From: Streptomyces calvus
Lineage (GTDB): Bacteria > Actinomycetota > Actinomycetes > Streptomycetales > Streptomycetaceae
Assembly (NCBI RefSeq): GCF_006782915.1
Contig: NZ_VCNP01000006.1
Location: 34,697-98,696, forward strand
DNA length: 64,000 bases
Reading direction: 5' to 3'
The notes below the pieces were generated by a model. The model searched no databases, was not told where the DNA came from, and was given only the letters and a program-made list of their open reading frames with translations. Position 1 is the stretch's first letter; every line of letters begins with the position of its first letter. Positions 1-11,980 of the stretch are shown here, one piece after another. A program made the translations under genes and the position numbers.

Positions 1-261
1 ACCCACCGGGAGGCGGACGCCGAGCGCATGTTCCTGCACGTGCTCCAGGGCCACTGCAACAGCCCGATCGCCGGAACAGCGAAGGTGCACCGCACCGGCG
101 ACCTGTCACTGCGGGCCTGTGTGTTCACCCCGGACGGCAAGACCCGGCTGAACGCGCACGAGTGGGCGGGGCGGCTGGATCCGGCGACGCTCGGCACCTC
201 GGTGGCCGTGGCGCTGCTGCGTCAGGGCGCCCGCGAGATCATCGACGGCATTCCGCACTGA
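1..261 (+). CDS. hemC: Hydroxymethylbilane synthase, C-terminal part (partial)
   Basis: The last 86 residues of a porphobilinogen deaminase, open at the left edge of the window. The enzyme polymerises four porphobilinogen molecules to hydroxymethylbilane in cytoplasmic haem/corrin synthesis. The segment [11 protein letters not shown] carries the cysteine that in this family holds the dipyrromethane cofactor. It is followed by the small C-terminal domain with [12 protein letters not shown] and the terminal helix [16 protein letters not shown]. Only the C-terminal domain is visible, so intactness cannot be judged. The visible neighbours are stress-regulation genes, not haem genes, so this may be a second copy beside the housekeeping hemC (inference). 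Confidence 0.8.
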   Translation, partial: THREADAERMFLHVLQGHCNSPIAGTAKVHRTGDLSLRACVFTPDGKTRLNAHEWAGRLDPATLGTSVAVALLRQGAREIIDGIPH

Positions 262-268
262 CGCCCGA

Positions 269-790
269 TCAGGCGGTGCCCTCCTCCGCCTGCTCCTGCA
301 GGAACACGCTCACCTGGTGGGCGAGGCTGTCGCGGCAGGCGCCCGCGGACGCCCCGGCGGGCAGCTCCTGCACACCGATGCCGCCCGCCCACAACCGCCG
401 GCCGGCCCACTCCTCGTCGACCCGCACCTGCACCTGCACGTCGACATGGGTCAGGGACGCCTCGGGAGCGGCCGCGTAGAGCACGGCGGTGGCCCGGCGC
501 AGCGGATAGACGTCGAATCCCTCGATGAACTGCGAACTGCGCCAGTCGATGAACGCGCTTTCGCCGTCGGGACCGGTCCGCACATCGATCTGACCGTCCT
601 CGAGATGAATGCAGAACGGCCGCTCGCCGCGATTCTCGGCGGTCACGCGGACACTGAAGTACGTCAGCCCCTCGGCGGCGTCGTCCCGTCCGCGCGGGGG
701 TTCACCCGGTTCCAGACGGTGGACGCGGACCCGCAGACCGGCACGCTCGTCGTACTCCTGCCAGTCGCCCAGCACGTTCGGCTCGTACAC
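269..790 (-). CDS. Hypothetical protein, probable beta-sandwich
   Basis: A 173-residue protein without a recognised family, converging on hemC with a 7-bp gap. It starts MYEPNVLGDWQEYDE and is rich in alternating hydrophobic strands (LTYFSVRVTAENRGERPF, THVDVQVQVRVDEEW). This resembles small immunoglobulin-like or DUF4352-like beta-sandwich domains, which often carry the phrase V.V.VENRG. There is no signal peptide, transmembrane segment or lipobox, so it is probably cytoplasmic. Third-position GC is normal for a real gene. The function is unknown, and the beta-sandwich assignment is only an impression from strand patterning. Confidence 0.65.
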   Translation of the reverse strand: MYEPNVLGDWQEYDERAGLRVRVHRLEPGEPPRGRDDAAEGLTYFSVRVTAENRGERPFCIHLEDGQIDVRTGPDGESAFIDWRSSQFIEGFDVYPLRRATAVLYAAAPEASLTHVDVQVQVRVDEEWAGRRLWAGGIGVQELPAGASAGACRDSLAHQVSVFLQEQAEEGTA

Positions 791-1282
791 TCTGCACCTC
801 TCGACTCCGTCCGCTGCTTCCTATCCGCGGGCTCAGCGCACTGTCAAATGAGCAGAATGCGCTGTCGTCGGGCGGTTCGCCCGATGTGATCGACGATCAA
901 GCGCTGCGCTGGAGGAATCCACCGGCCGGCCCTCCGCCCCGCCGGCCCGGCGTGCCGCACATCACGTCCGTCGGGGTCACCCCGTCGGCCCCGGGAGCCG
1001 TCCGCAGCCGACGGAACGGCCGCCGCCGGCCGCACTCCCGGCCGTCGTCGCATTTCACACCACGAATTCCTCCGATTCCATAACGTGCACATTCCATGAA
1101 TACGTCCGCGGAATTCGCTGAACCGTTTTGAAAGGACGGCGGACGGGGAATGGGATGGTCAGTGCTTCGGACAGGAGGCACGTCCGTGGGAACCGCTCGC
1201 CGGCCGCGGGCCTGTCGTGGTCCGAGCCGCCGCTTCCCACGGATTTCTGTCATCCGGCACCCCGCTCAGGGAGGTGCGTGTG
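791..1282. other. Intergenic region upstream of the SigG-like gene
   Basis: No gene is supported in these 492 bases. The left half has a hairpin TCGGGCG-GTT-CGCCCGA (868-884) and a palindrome TGATCG-A-CGATCA (887-899), both upstream of the minus-strand hypothetical gene. The stretch around 1050-1160 is clearly richer in A/T than its surroundings, as expected for a promoter of the sigma gene. GTTT at 1125-1128 followed 17 bases later by GGGAAT (1146-1151) resembles the SigB-family pattern GNNT-N14-16-GGGTAY, with one mismatch and a long spacer. This is a weak candidate for autoregulation. Confidence 0.35.
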
Positions 1283-2074
1283 ATGCGTACCGTCAGTCCC
1301 AGGAAGCCGCACCCGCACGACGACTCCCCCGACACGGCCGACGCCTTCGCTCGTCTGGCCGGGCTGCCCGAAGGCCCCGAACGCAGCGCCCTGCGCGACG
1401 AACTGGTCACGGCCTGGCTGCCCATGGCGGAGCGCATCGCCGTCCGGTTCCGCGGGCGCGGCGAGGCCCTGGAGGACCTCTACCAGGTGGCGGCCCTCGG
1501 TCTGGTGAAGGCCGTCGACCACTACGACCCGGGGCGCGGCAACGCCTTCGAGGCGTACGCGGTGCCCACGGTCACCGGTGAGATCAAGCGCCACTTCCGC
1601 GATCACATGTGGACCCTGCACGTACCGCGCCGGGTCCAGGACCTGCGCAACCGGGTGCGGCACGCGGCGAAGGAGCTGGCGCAGACGACGCCGGGCCGGG
1701 CGCCCACGGTCGCCGAGATCGCCGCGCACGCCCAGCTGACCGAGAGCGAGGTGCGCACCGGCATGGAGGCACTGGAGTGCTTCTCCGCGCTGTCGCTGGA
1801 GGCGGAGATGCCGGGCACCGACGGATACGCGCTCGGTGACGCGATCGGCGGCCCGGACCCCGCGTTCGACACGGTCGTCGACCGGGTGGCGGTGCGGCCC
1901 TGTCTGCAGGCGCTGCCGGAGCGCGAACGGCTCATCCTCTACCTGCGGTTCTTCGGCGGGATGACGCAGAGCGCCATCGCCGATCAGCTCGGCATCTCGC
2001 AGATGCACGTGTCCCGGCTGCTCAGCAGCTGTTTCGCCCATCTGCGCGAGGAACTGCTGGCCGAGTCCGGCTGA
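1283..2074 (+). CDS. sigG: SigB/F/G-family RNA polymerase sigma factor, SigG-like
   Basis: A 263-residue alternative sigma factor of the stress/sporulation group III. Region 2 (about residues 45-115) contains LEDLYQVAALGLVKAVDHYDP and the -10-recognition stretch GNAFEAYAVPTVTGEIKRHFRD. Region 3 spans about 120-185. Region 4 (about 205-256) has the helix-turn-helix MTQSAIADQLGISQMHVSRL. The ATG at 1283 follows GGGAGGTG by about 7 bases; a GTG immediately before it (1280) is the alternative. The symbol rests on synteny remembered from S. coelicolor, where sigG lies beside glgX and the second glgE cluster. Members are held by GHKL anti-sigma factors and released by STAS proteins, several of which lie in this window. 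Its 3' end overlaps the convergent ANTAR gene by 53 bp. Confidence 0.85.
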   Translation: MRTVSPRKPHPHDDSPDTADAFARLAGLPEGPERSALRDELVTAWLPMAERIAVRFRGRGEALEDLYQVAALGLVKAVDHYDPGRGNAFEAYAVPTVTGEIKRHFRDHMWTLHVPRRVQDLRNRVRHAAKELAQTTPGRAPTVAEIAAHAQLTESEVRTGMEALECFSALSLEAEMPGTDGYALGDAIGGPDPAFDTVVDRVAVRPCLQALPERERLILYLRFFGGMTQSAIADQLGISQMHVSRLLSSCFAHLREELLAESG

Positions 2075-2411
2075 GCGGGCCGGTGCGCAGCGCCGGGACC
2101 GGCGGCGCGCCGGGCACCTGGGTCGGGCCGAGCCGGTCGAGCACCTCCTCCAACGCCGTGCGCACCTCCGCCGGCAGCAGACCGGTGCGTCCCCAGACGA
2201 GGATCATGTCGGCGACGTTGCGGAGCTTGATGTTCGTGTGCTGGGAGACCTCCCTCAGCACCTCCCAGCCCTGGTCGGGCGAGACCCGGCCGAGGGCGAC
2301 GATCATGCCGATCGCCTGGTCCACCACCGCGTGCGAGGCGACCGCGTCCTTGAGCTGCTGCACCTCTTCCTCCAGTCGGAGGATCCGGTCGGCGCCCCCG
2401 TCCGTGGGCAT
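2022..2411 (-). CDS. ANTAR-domain protein
   Basis: A 129-residue protein consisting of a short coiled coil (LRLEEEVQQLKDAVASHAVV) and an ANTAR three-helix bundle (about residues 10-70: DQAIGMIVALGRVSPDQGWEVLREVSQ). ANTAR domains bind paired-hairpin RNA and prevent transcription termination. This copy has no receiver or GAF sensor, so it would be constitutive or controlled by a partner. The ATG at 2411 was preferred over 2456 because AGGAGGTGGCC lies just upstream. The tail after residue 100 is proline-rich and overlaps the 3' end of the sigma gene, tail to tail, by 53 bp. Confidence 0.8.
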   Translation of the reverse strand: MPTDGGADRILRLEEEVQQLKDAVASHAVVDQAIGMIVALGRVSPDQGWEVLREVSQHTNIKLRNVADMILVWGRTGLLPAEVRTALEEVLDRLGPTQVPGAPPVPALRTGPLSRTRPAVPRADGRNSC

Positions 2412-2659
2412 GGCCACCTCCTGGTCCGGTGTGCCGCTCCCGCGCTGCCTTCGCACAGTGCTTGAGTGCCTTCACCCAGTGTCCGATTCCTCCATCGTCA
2501 CCACTCGGGCCGCCCCGTGCCACCGGGACGGCCGGGGTGGCCGGGCCCACCGTTTCGGTGCCGCCGCCGGGGTACTCGGCAGGCGCCCGGGCCGGTACCC
2601 GGCGGACACTGGTGCCATCCGGGTGGCTGCCCGGCCGACGAGATCAGGACGCGACTGCC

Positions 2660-3463
2660 ATGAACCACGACATGCCCTCCCCTGCCGGCACGACGGACGT
2701 CTTCTCGACGCACTCCGTGTTCGGGGCACCGTGCTGGGTCAGTCTGACCAGCCGCGACGTGAAGACGACCGAGGAGTTCTACGGGGCCGTCCTGGGCTGG
2801 CAGTGGCGTCCGGTCCGGCTCGGCGACCGGTTCCGCATCGCGCTGGCCGACGGCTCGCCGGTGGCCGGGATCGCCGGCGTCGCGACGATGTGGCAGATGG
2901 CGGTGGCGTGGACGCCGTACTTCGCGGTGCGCAGTGCGGACGAGGCGGCGGCACGGGTGCAGGAGCGCGGCGGCACCACGGCGGTGGGTCCGATCTCCCT
3001 GCCGCCCGGCCGGGCGGCGCTGCTGGCGGACCGGGACGGGGCGACGTTCGGGATCTGGGAGGGCGAACTGTTCACCGACTGGCCCACCTGGCGCCGTGCC
3101 CAGCCGGCGTTCATCCGGCTGCACACCCGGGACGCGTTCGACGCCGCGATCTTCTACGGCGAGGTCTTCGACTGGGCGTCCGACAAGCCCGGCTGCTGCG
3201 AAGTCCACTACGAGGGCGAGGAAGTGGTGCTGCGCAGCGGCGGTCAGGTGGTGGCGCGCATCGAGTCGGGGGCGGCGGAGTCGGCTCCCGACCCGGCGAT
3301 CCGGCCGCACTGGCAGGTGCACTTCGCGGTGAAGGACGTGGCGGCCTGTGCCCGTGCCGCCGAGCGGCACGGCGGCAGTGTGCTGTCGGAGAGCGCCGAC
3401 GAGGCGGTGCTGCGCGACAACGAGGGCGCACAGTTCACGGTGACGGCGCGCCCCGAACGGTGA
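2660..3463 (+). CDS. VOC-family protein with two glyoxalase-like domains
   Basis: A 267-residue protein of the vicinal-oxygen-chelate superfamily. The first repeat (about 22-130) contains CWVSLTSRDVKTTEEFYGAVLGW; the second (about 150-265) contains PAFIRLHTRDAFDAAIFYGEVFDW and HWQVHFAVKDV. This two-repeat form is common in Streptomyces (glyoxalase or bleomycin-resistance-like annotations), usually with unknown substrate. Metal ligands are not obviously complete, so catalysis is uncertain. The ATG at 2660 starts the compact family form; the frame is open to 2429, but the upstream part is low-complexity. The 203-bp gap before it holds no gene. It converges on glgX. Confidence 0.8.
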   Translation: MNHDMPSPAGTTDVFSTHSVFGAPCWVSLTSRDVKTTEEFYGAVLGWQWRPVRLGDRFRIALADGSPVAGIAGVATMWQMAVAWTPYFAVRSADEAAARVQERGGTTAVGPISLPPGRAALLADRDGATFGIWEGELFTDWPTWRRAQPAFIRLHTRDAFDAAIFYGEVFDWASDKPGCCEVHYEGEEVVLRSGGQVVARIESGAAESAPDPAIRPHWQVHFAVKDVAACARAAERHGGSVLSESADEAVLRDNEGAQFTVTARPER

Positions 3464-3484
3464 TCCGTCCGGGGCGCGCGCCGG

Positions 3485-3490
<6 letters not shown>
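3458..3490. terminator. Inverted repeat between convergent VOC and glgX genes
   Basis: CGGTGA (3458-3463) and TCACCG (3485-3490) flank a very GC-rich centre that contains CCGG...CCGG. Both stop codons fall in or next to the arms, a usual place for a bidirectional terminator. There is no U-tract, as is common in Streptomyces. Assignment rests on position and symmetry only. Confidence 0.35.
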
Positions 3491-5625
<2,135 letters not shown>

Positions 5626-5629
<4 letters not shown>

Positions 5630-6138
5630 CGGACCTCCTCCAGGAGGCCGCCCGGTGTTCGGACCCGGCCGGTCAGCTGGGAGACGCTGACCTCGCGGGG
5701 CAGGTCCAGGCCCTCGCTCTCGCGCGGGTCGGGCGCGGTCGGCACCAGCGGGACGCGCTCACCGGCGCGGGCGCGCCGGGAGAACCAGATGACCTTGCTG
5801 CCGGTCTCGGTGGCGCAGCAGCCCCAGCCGTCGCTGCTCGCCGCGATGTGTTCGAGGCAGCCGCGGAGTTCCTGGTCGGGTCGCAGGGCGCGGTCGTTGT
5901 CCCCGATGGCCGTGATGAGGTGCTGGCCGTTCCACCACATCTCGATCGACGTGTTCTTGTCGGTGGCGTGTTCGTCGATGGCCCGCAGCAGCATTTCGGC
6001 GCCGCCGCAGACGGGCTCCACCAGGTTCTCCAGGTCCCAGAACCGGAGGTGGGCGGCCAGTATGCGGCTGACCTGACCCACCTTCTCCGGGCTGACTTCC
6101 ACGTCGAGGTGGTAGTAGCAGGGCACTGCGGTCTTCAT
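5626..6138 (-). CDS. GHKL (HATPase)-fold regulatory protein with degenerate ATP site
   Basis: A 170-residue protein related to anti-sigma-factor ATPases of the RsbW/SpoIIAB type. In intact members the N box reads E-L-x-x-N-A; here it reads [12 protein letters not shown], with Arg where the Mg-chelating Asn belongs. The G1 position reads AIGDNDRAL rather than DxGxG. Kinase activity is therefore doubtful and a binding-only role is more likely. The ATG at 6138 follows GTGAGGAGCCGACGACC. The ORF extends further upstream to 6204, but that part is Arg/Glu-rich and lacks a ribosome site. It is the first gene of a two-gene unit with glgX (4-bp overlap) and is divergent from the DUF5133-glgE operon. 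A tie between partner switching and glucan metabolism is inferred from context. Confidence 0.75.
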
Positions 6139-6497
6139 GGTCGTCGGCTCCTCACCGCGAAGCTCGCGTTCCTCCTCGCCCCTGCGGGACGAGCCCCCGG
6201 ACACGGAACGTGAGCGGGTATCGCTTCTGAGTCACCTTCAGAGTGAGGGCGTTGGTCCATCCGTGCAACACGAGCGCACGGATGAGACCTCCGTGACGAC
6301 ACGTGAGCAGCGCGCTTCACCTCTTCCACTGGCGACGGCCACAGTCAGTTGAATATCCAACAAGACGTTGAGTCATCACCCATGCACGATGTGTAAGACC
6401 TCGATCGCCGTTACGGGACCGTGCACCGTCCGCACGGCCTCCGCCCGACCGTCGGGACAACGCGCTCCCATCGAGCCCCGGAAAGGTGAACGGCACC
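6139..6497. other. Divergent intergenic region, GHKL-glgX versus DUF5133-glgE
   Basis: These 359 bases separate two divergent stress/glucan operons and should hold both promoters; no gene is supported. Bases 6330-6420 are relatively A/T-rich. On the minus strand, GTCT, 14 bases, then GGGTGA (about 6378-6401) resembles the SigB-family pattern with one mismatch. On the plus strand TTGAGT (6368-6373) and a TGTAAG-like -10 eighteen bases on could be a housekeeping promoter. A GGGTAT at 6216-6221 lacks a matching -35. All of these are weak. Confidence 0.35.
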
Positions 6498-6803
6498 ATG
6501 CTGCTACCCGCCAAGGCCGAAGTCGCCCGGCAGTTGCGCCGCTACCGGGCCTGGGAACGCGTGATGCTGGCGGCCCCGACCGACCACACGGTCCGGGCCA
6601 CCTTCGAGGACTCGGGCTACACGCTCTGCGTGCTGATGGGCAAGCGCTGCGCGCGGGAGGCGGCGGACGCCGCCGAACGGTACCTGCGCACCACCCTCGT
6701 CACCTATCTGCAGGAACAGAACGCCGACAGGCCCCGTCCGGTCGCCACGGTCAGGCGGGGCCCACCCGCCGTGGAGCGGCGGTCCCCGGCGGGAAGGCAG
6801 TGA
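6498..6803 (+). CDS. DUF5133-family small protein
   Basis: A 101-residue actinomycete protein. It begins MLLPAKAEVARQLRRYRAWERV and has the hallmark core EDSGYTLCVLMGKRCAREAADAAERYL (split around residues 35-65). The same layout, MLxP..x-R-L-x-x-Y followed by xDLAYTLCVxxGxR, recurs in the gene at 35347-35619, so the two are paralogues. The ATG at 6498 follows GGAAAGGTG by 9 bases; a GTG at 6486 is possible. It is the first gene of the glgE-treS-mak-glgB transcription unit, 73 bp ahead of glgE. Function is unknown; the repeated company of SigB-family sigma genes suggests a stress role. Confidence 0.75.
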   Translation: MLLPAKAEVARQLRRYRAWERVMLAAPTDHTVRATFEDSGYTLCVLMGKRCAREAADAAERYLRTTLVTYLQEQNADRPRPVATVRRGPPAVERRSPAGRQ

Positions 6804-6876
6804 CCTTCCCGCCGCCATGTCTTCCCCCGTCCGGGCGTCCGCCCGGGCGCCGAGCCCGGCGGAGGTGCACAGCCCC

Positions 6877-8870
6877 ATGAAGACGACCCGGACCATCGGA
6901 CGTATCCCGGTACGGGACGTCCGGCCGTCCGTCGACTGCGGCAGGCGCCCGGCGAAGGCCGTCGTGGGCGAGACGTTCGAGGTCACCGCGACCCTCTTCC
7001 GGGAGGGGCACGACGCGGTGGCCGCCAATGTCGTCCTGAAGGATCCCGAGGGGCGTCCGGGGCCGTTCACGCCGATGCGGGAACTGGCGCCGGGCTCCGA
7101 CCGCTGGGGCGCGGAGGTCGTGGCGGACGCGCCGGGCCGGTGGACCTACCGCGTGGAGGCGTGGGGCGACCCGGTGGCCACCTGGCGCCGGATCGCCACG
7201 GTCAAGGTGCCGGCCGGCATCGACACCGGGCTGGTGCTGGAGGAGGGCGCCGATCTCTTCGAGCGCGCGGCGGCCGGGGTGCCGAAGGGCGCGGGGCAGG
7301 CCGTGCTGCGTGCGACCGCGGAAACCCTGCGCGACGACTCCCTGCCCTGTGCCACCCGGCTGGCGGCGGCGCTGACGCCGGAGGTGGACCGGGTGCTGGC
7401 CCGTCATCCGCTGCGGGAACTGGTCACCAGCAGTGCCCCGCTGCCGCTGCTGGTGGAACGCGAACGGGCCCTGTTCGGCTCCTGGTACGAGTTCTTCCCC
7501 CGCTCCGAGGGCCCCCCCGAACACCCCCACGGCCCCTTCGACCCCGCCCCCCGCCGCCTGCCGGCCATCGCCGCGATGGGCTTCGTCGTCGTCTACCTCC
7601 CACCCGTCCACCCCATCGACACCACCTTCCGCAAAGGCCCCAACAACGCGCGGAACGCGGGCCCGGACGACGTCGGCGGGCCCTGGGCCATCGGCTCCCC
7701 CGAAGGCGGCCACGACGCCGTCCACCCGGACCTGGGCACCGTGGAGGACTTCGCCCGCTTCGTGGCCCGCGCCGGCGAACTCGGCCTGGAGGGCGCCCTG
7801 GACTTCGCCCTGCAGTGCTCCCCCGACCATCCCTGGGTCCACAAGCACCCCGAGTGGTTCCACCACCGCCCCGACGGCTCCATCGCCCACGCCGAGACCC
7901 CGCCGAAGAAGTACCAGGACATCTCCCCGATCGCCTTCGACGCCGACATGGACGGCCTCGTCGCCGAGACCGTGCGCGTCCTGCGGTTCTGGATGGGCCA
8001 CGGAGTGCGGATCTTCCGCGTGGACAACCCGCACACCAAACCGGTCGTCTTCTGGGAGCGGGTCATCGGCGAGATCAACCGCGCCGACCCCGACGTCATC
8101 TTCCTGGCCGAGGCGTTCCCCCGCCCCGCGATGATGCACACCCTGGCCCAGCTCGGCTTCCCGCAGTCCTACACCTACTTCACCTGGCGCAACACCAAGC
8201 AGGAACTCACCGAGTCCCTGACCGAGCTGTCCGGCGAGGCCGCCTCCTACATGCGGCCCAACTTCTTCGCCAACACCCCGGACATCCTGCACGCCTACCT
8301 CCAGCACGGCGGTCGGCCCGCCTTCGAGGTCCGCGCCGTCCTGGCCGCCACCCTCTCCCCCACCTGGGGCATCTACAGCGGCTACGAACTGTGCGAGAAC
8401 ACTCCGCTGCGCGAGGGCAGCGAGGAATACCTCGACAGCGAGAAGTACCAGCTCAAACCCCGCGACTGGGAAGCCGCCGCACGCGAGGGCCGCACCATCG
8501 CGCCCCTCGTCACCCGCCTCAACACCATCCGTCGCGAGCACCCCGCGCTGCACCACCTCAGGAACCTGCGTTTCCACGGCACCGACAACGACTCCGTGAT
8601 CGCCTACAGCAAGCGCAGCGGCTCCGACGTGGTGCTCGTGGTCGCCAACCTCGACCCGCACCACACCCAGGAGGCCACGGTCTCGCTGGACATGCCGCAA
8701 CTCGGCCTGGACCGGCACGAGTCGGTACCGGTGCGCGACGAGCTCACCGGCGACACCTACCACTGGGGCGGCGTCAACTACGTGCGGCTGGAGCCGGGGC
8801 GGGCTCCCGCTCATGTCCTGCACGTCCAGCGGCCGCCCGCCGCACCGCGAAACGGAGGGCCAGGAGCGCC

Positions 8871-8874
<4 letters not shown>
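6877..8874 (+). CDS. glgE: Maltosyltransferase GlgE (alpha-1,4-glucan:maltose-1-phosphate)
   Basis: A 665-residue GH13_3 enzyme that transfers maltosyl units from maltose-1-phosphate to growing alpha-1,4-glucan. It starts with the typical [21 protein letters not shown]. The nucleophile is D383 in [12 protein letters not shown] and the acid/base is E412 in [26 protein letters not shown] is the conserved C-terminal barrel segment. The ATG at 6877 follows GGAGGTG (6861-6867); an ATG at 6817 lacks a ribosome site. The stop overlaps the treS start in ATGA. From about 7.49 to 8.55 kb third positions are almost all C, unlike the mixed G/C ends of the gene, which hints at a mosaic history. It takes maltose-1-phosphate from Mak. 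Confidence 0.95.
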
Positions 8875-10589
<1,715 letters not shown>

Positions 10590-10617
10590 GCGTGTGCCGG
10601 CGAGAGGAGGCGTCACC

Positions 10618-11976
10618 ATGACGAAGACCGCATTCCTGCGCCCACGGAGCGCACCCGCCGAGCCCATGGAATCGCTCGCGGGGCTGCTGCGCGAGTGGCT
10701 GCCGCTGCAGCGCTGGTTCGCCGGCAAGGACCGGCCCGTCACCGACCTCGGCCTGCTGTCCATGACGGAGCTGTTCCCCGGCTGTCTGCACCTGCTGGTC
10801 CACGCGGCTCACGGCGGCGTGCCCGCCCCGGGCGGCACCACGCCGGCCGGTGACTGCTACCAGCTCCTCCTCGGCGTCCGGGAGCGCCCCGCCCCCCGCC
10901 TGGGCAAGGCGCTCATCGGCACGGTCCAGGAGGGACGGCTGGCCGGACTGACGGTCTACGACGCCCTCCACGACCCGCGCGCCGCCCAGCTGCTCCTGGA
11001 GCGGCTGCGCCGCCCCGGCGCGGCCGGCCCGCTGCGCTTCGAGAACGACGCGTCCCAGTCGCTGCCCTCCGGACTGGTGCCGCGCCTGATGACCGCCGAG
11101 CAGTCCAACTCCTCGCTGGTGTACGGCGACGAGTACATCCTGAAGCTGTTCCGGCGCATCCAGCCCGGCGTCAACCCGGACCTGGAGGTGCCGGGCGCGC
11201 TGGCCCGCCAGGGCTGCCACCGTGTCCCCGCGCCGGTCGCCTGGTTCCGCACCACGCACCCGTTCAAGGCGACGCTGGGCGTGCTCCAGCCGTATCTGCG
11301 CGACGCCGCCGACGGCTGGACCCTCGCCCTGGACGCGCTCGCCTCCGGTGACGACTTCACCGCGCAGGCGCACGCCCTGGGCCGGGCCACCGCGGACGTC
11401 CACCTGGCCCTGTCCTCCGCCTTCCCCGTCGGTGAGCCCGGGGAGAACGGGCGGACGGCGGCCGCGATGACCGAGCGGCTGACCGCCGCGGCGCACGCCG
11501 TCCCCGCGCTCCAGCCGTTCGTGCCGGGACTGCGGTCCGCCTTCGCCGCGCTGGCCACCTGCGACGCCGGACCGCCCGCCCAGCGCATCCACGGCGACCT
11601 GCACCTGGGGCAGGTGCTGCGGGCCGGGCGGGAGTGGTTCGTGATCGACTTCGAGGGCGAGCCGTCCCGGCCGCTGACCGAACGGCGCAGCGCCCACTCC
11701 CCGGTACGGGACATCGCCGGGATGCTGCGCTCCTTCGACTACGCCGCCCGGCAGCGCCGCCCCTGGCGCCCGGAGTGGGCGCGGCGCTGCCGGGAGGCCT
11801 ACTGCGCGGGCTACGCGGTCCGCGCCGGCTGGGACCCGCGCAAGAAGCACGGCCTGCTCCGCGCCTACGAAACGGACCGGGCCGTGTACGAGGTGCTGTA
11901 CGAGGCCCGGCACCGACCCGACTGGCTGCCCGTACCCATGGCGGCGATCGAGCGCCTCGCCGTGAGAGGAGACTGA
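10618..11976 (+). CDS. mak: Maltokinase (Pep2/Mak)
   Basis: A 452-residue ATP-dependent kinase phosphorylating maltose to alpha-maltose-1-phosphate, the GlgE donor. The N-terminal cap has [18 protein letters not shown]; the ATP site includes [18 protein letters not shown]. The catalytic loop [10 protein letters not shown] carries D327, and VIDFEGEP carries the metal-binding D344. The length is typical of stand-alone maltokinase. The ATG at 10618 follows GAGAGGAGG. The stop is 4 bases before the GTG of glgB, so the four enzymes are very likely one mRNA. Confidence 0.95.
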   Translation: MTKTAFLRPRSAPAEPMESLAGLLREWLPLQRWFAGKDRPVTDLGLLSMTELFPGCLHLLVHAAHGGVPAPGGTTPAGDCYQLLLGVRERPAPRLGKALIGTVQEGRLAGLTVYDALHDPRAAQLLLERLRRPGAAGPLRFENDASQSLPSGLVPRLMTAEQSNSSLVYGDEYILKLFRRIQPGVNPDLEVPGALARQGCHRVPAPVAWFRTTHPFKATLGVLQPYLRDAADGWTLALDALASGDDFTAQAHALGRATADVHLALSSAFPVGEPGENGRTAAAMTERLTAAAHAVPALQPFVPGLRSAFAALATCDAGPPAQRIHGDLHLGQVLRAGREWFVIDFEGEPSRPLTERRSAHSPVRDIAGMLRSFDYAARQRRPWRPEWARRCREAYCAGYAVRAGWDPRKKHGLLRAYETDRAVYEVLYEARHRPDWLPVPMAAIERLAVRGD

Positions 11977-11980
11977 AGCC

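Noticed and set aside
6216..6221. GGGTAT as SigB-type -10 on the plus strand
   Set aside because: No GNNT at 14-16 bases upstream, and the next plus-strand gene is nearly 280 bases away.
6751..8823. 690-residue frame antisense to glgE
   Set aside because: No recognisable domain; explained by codon bias of glgE.
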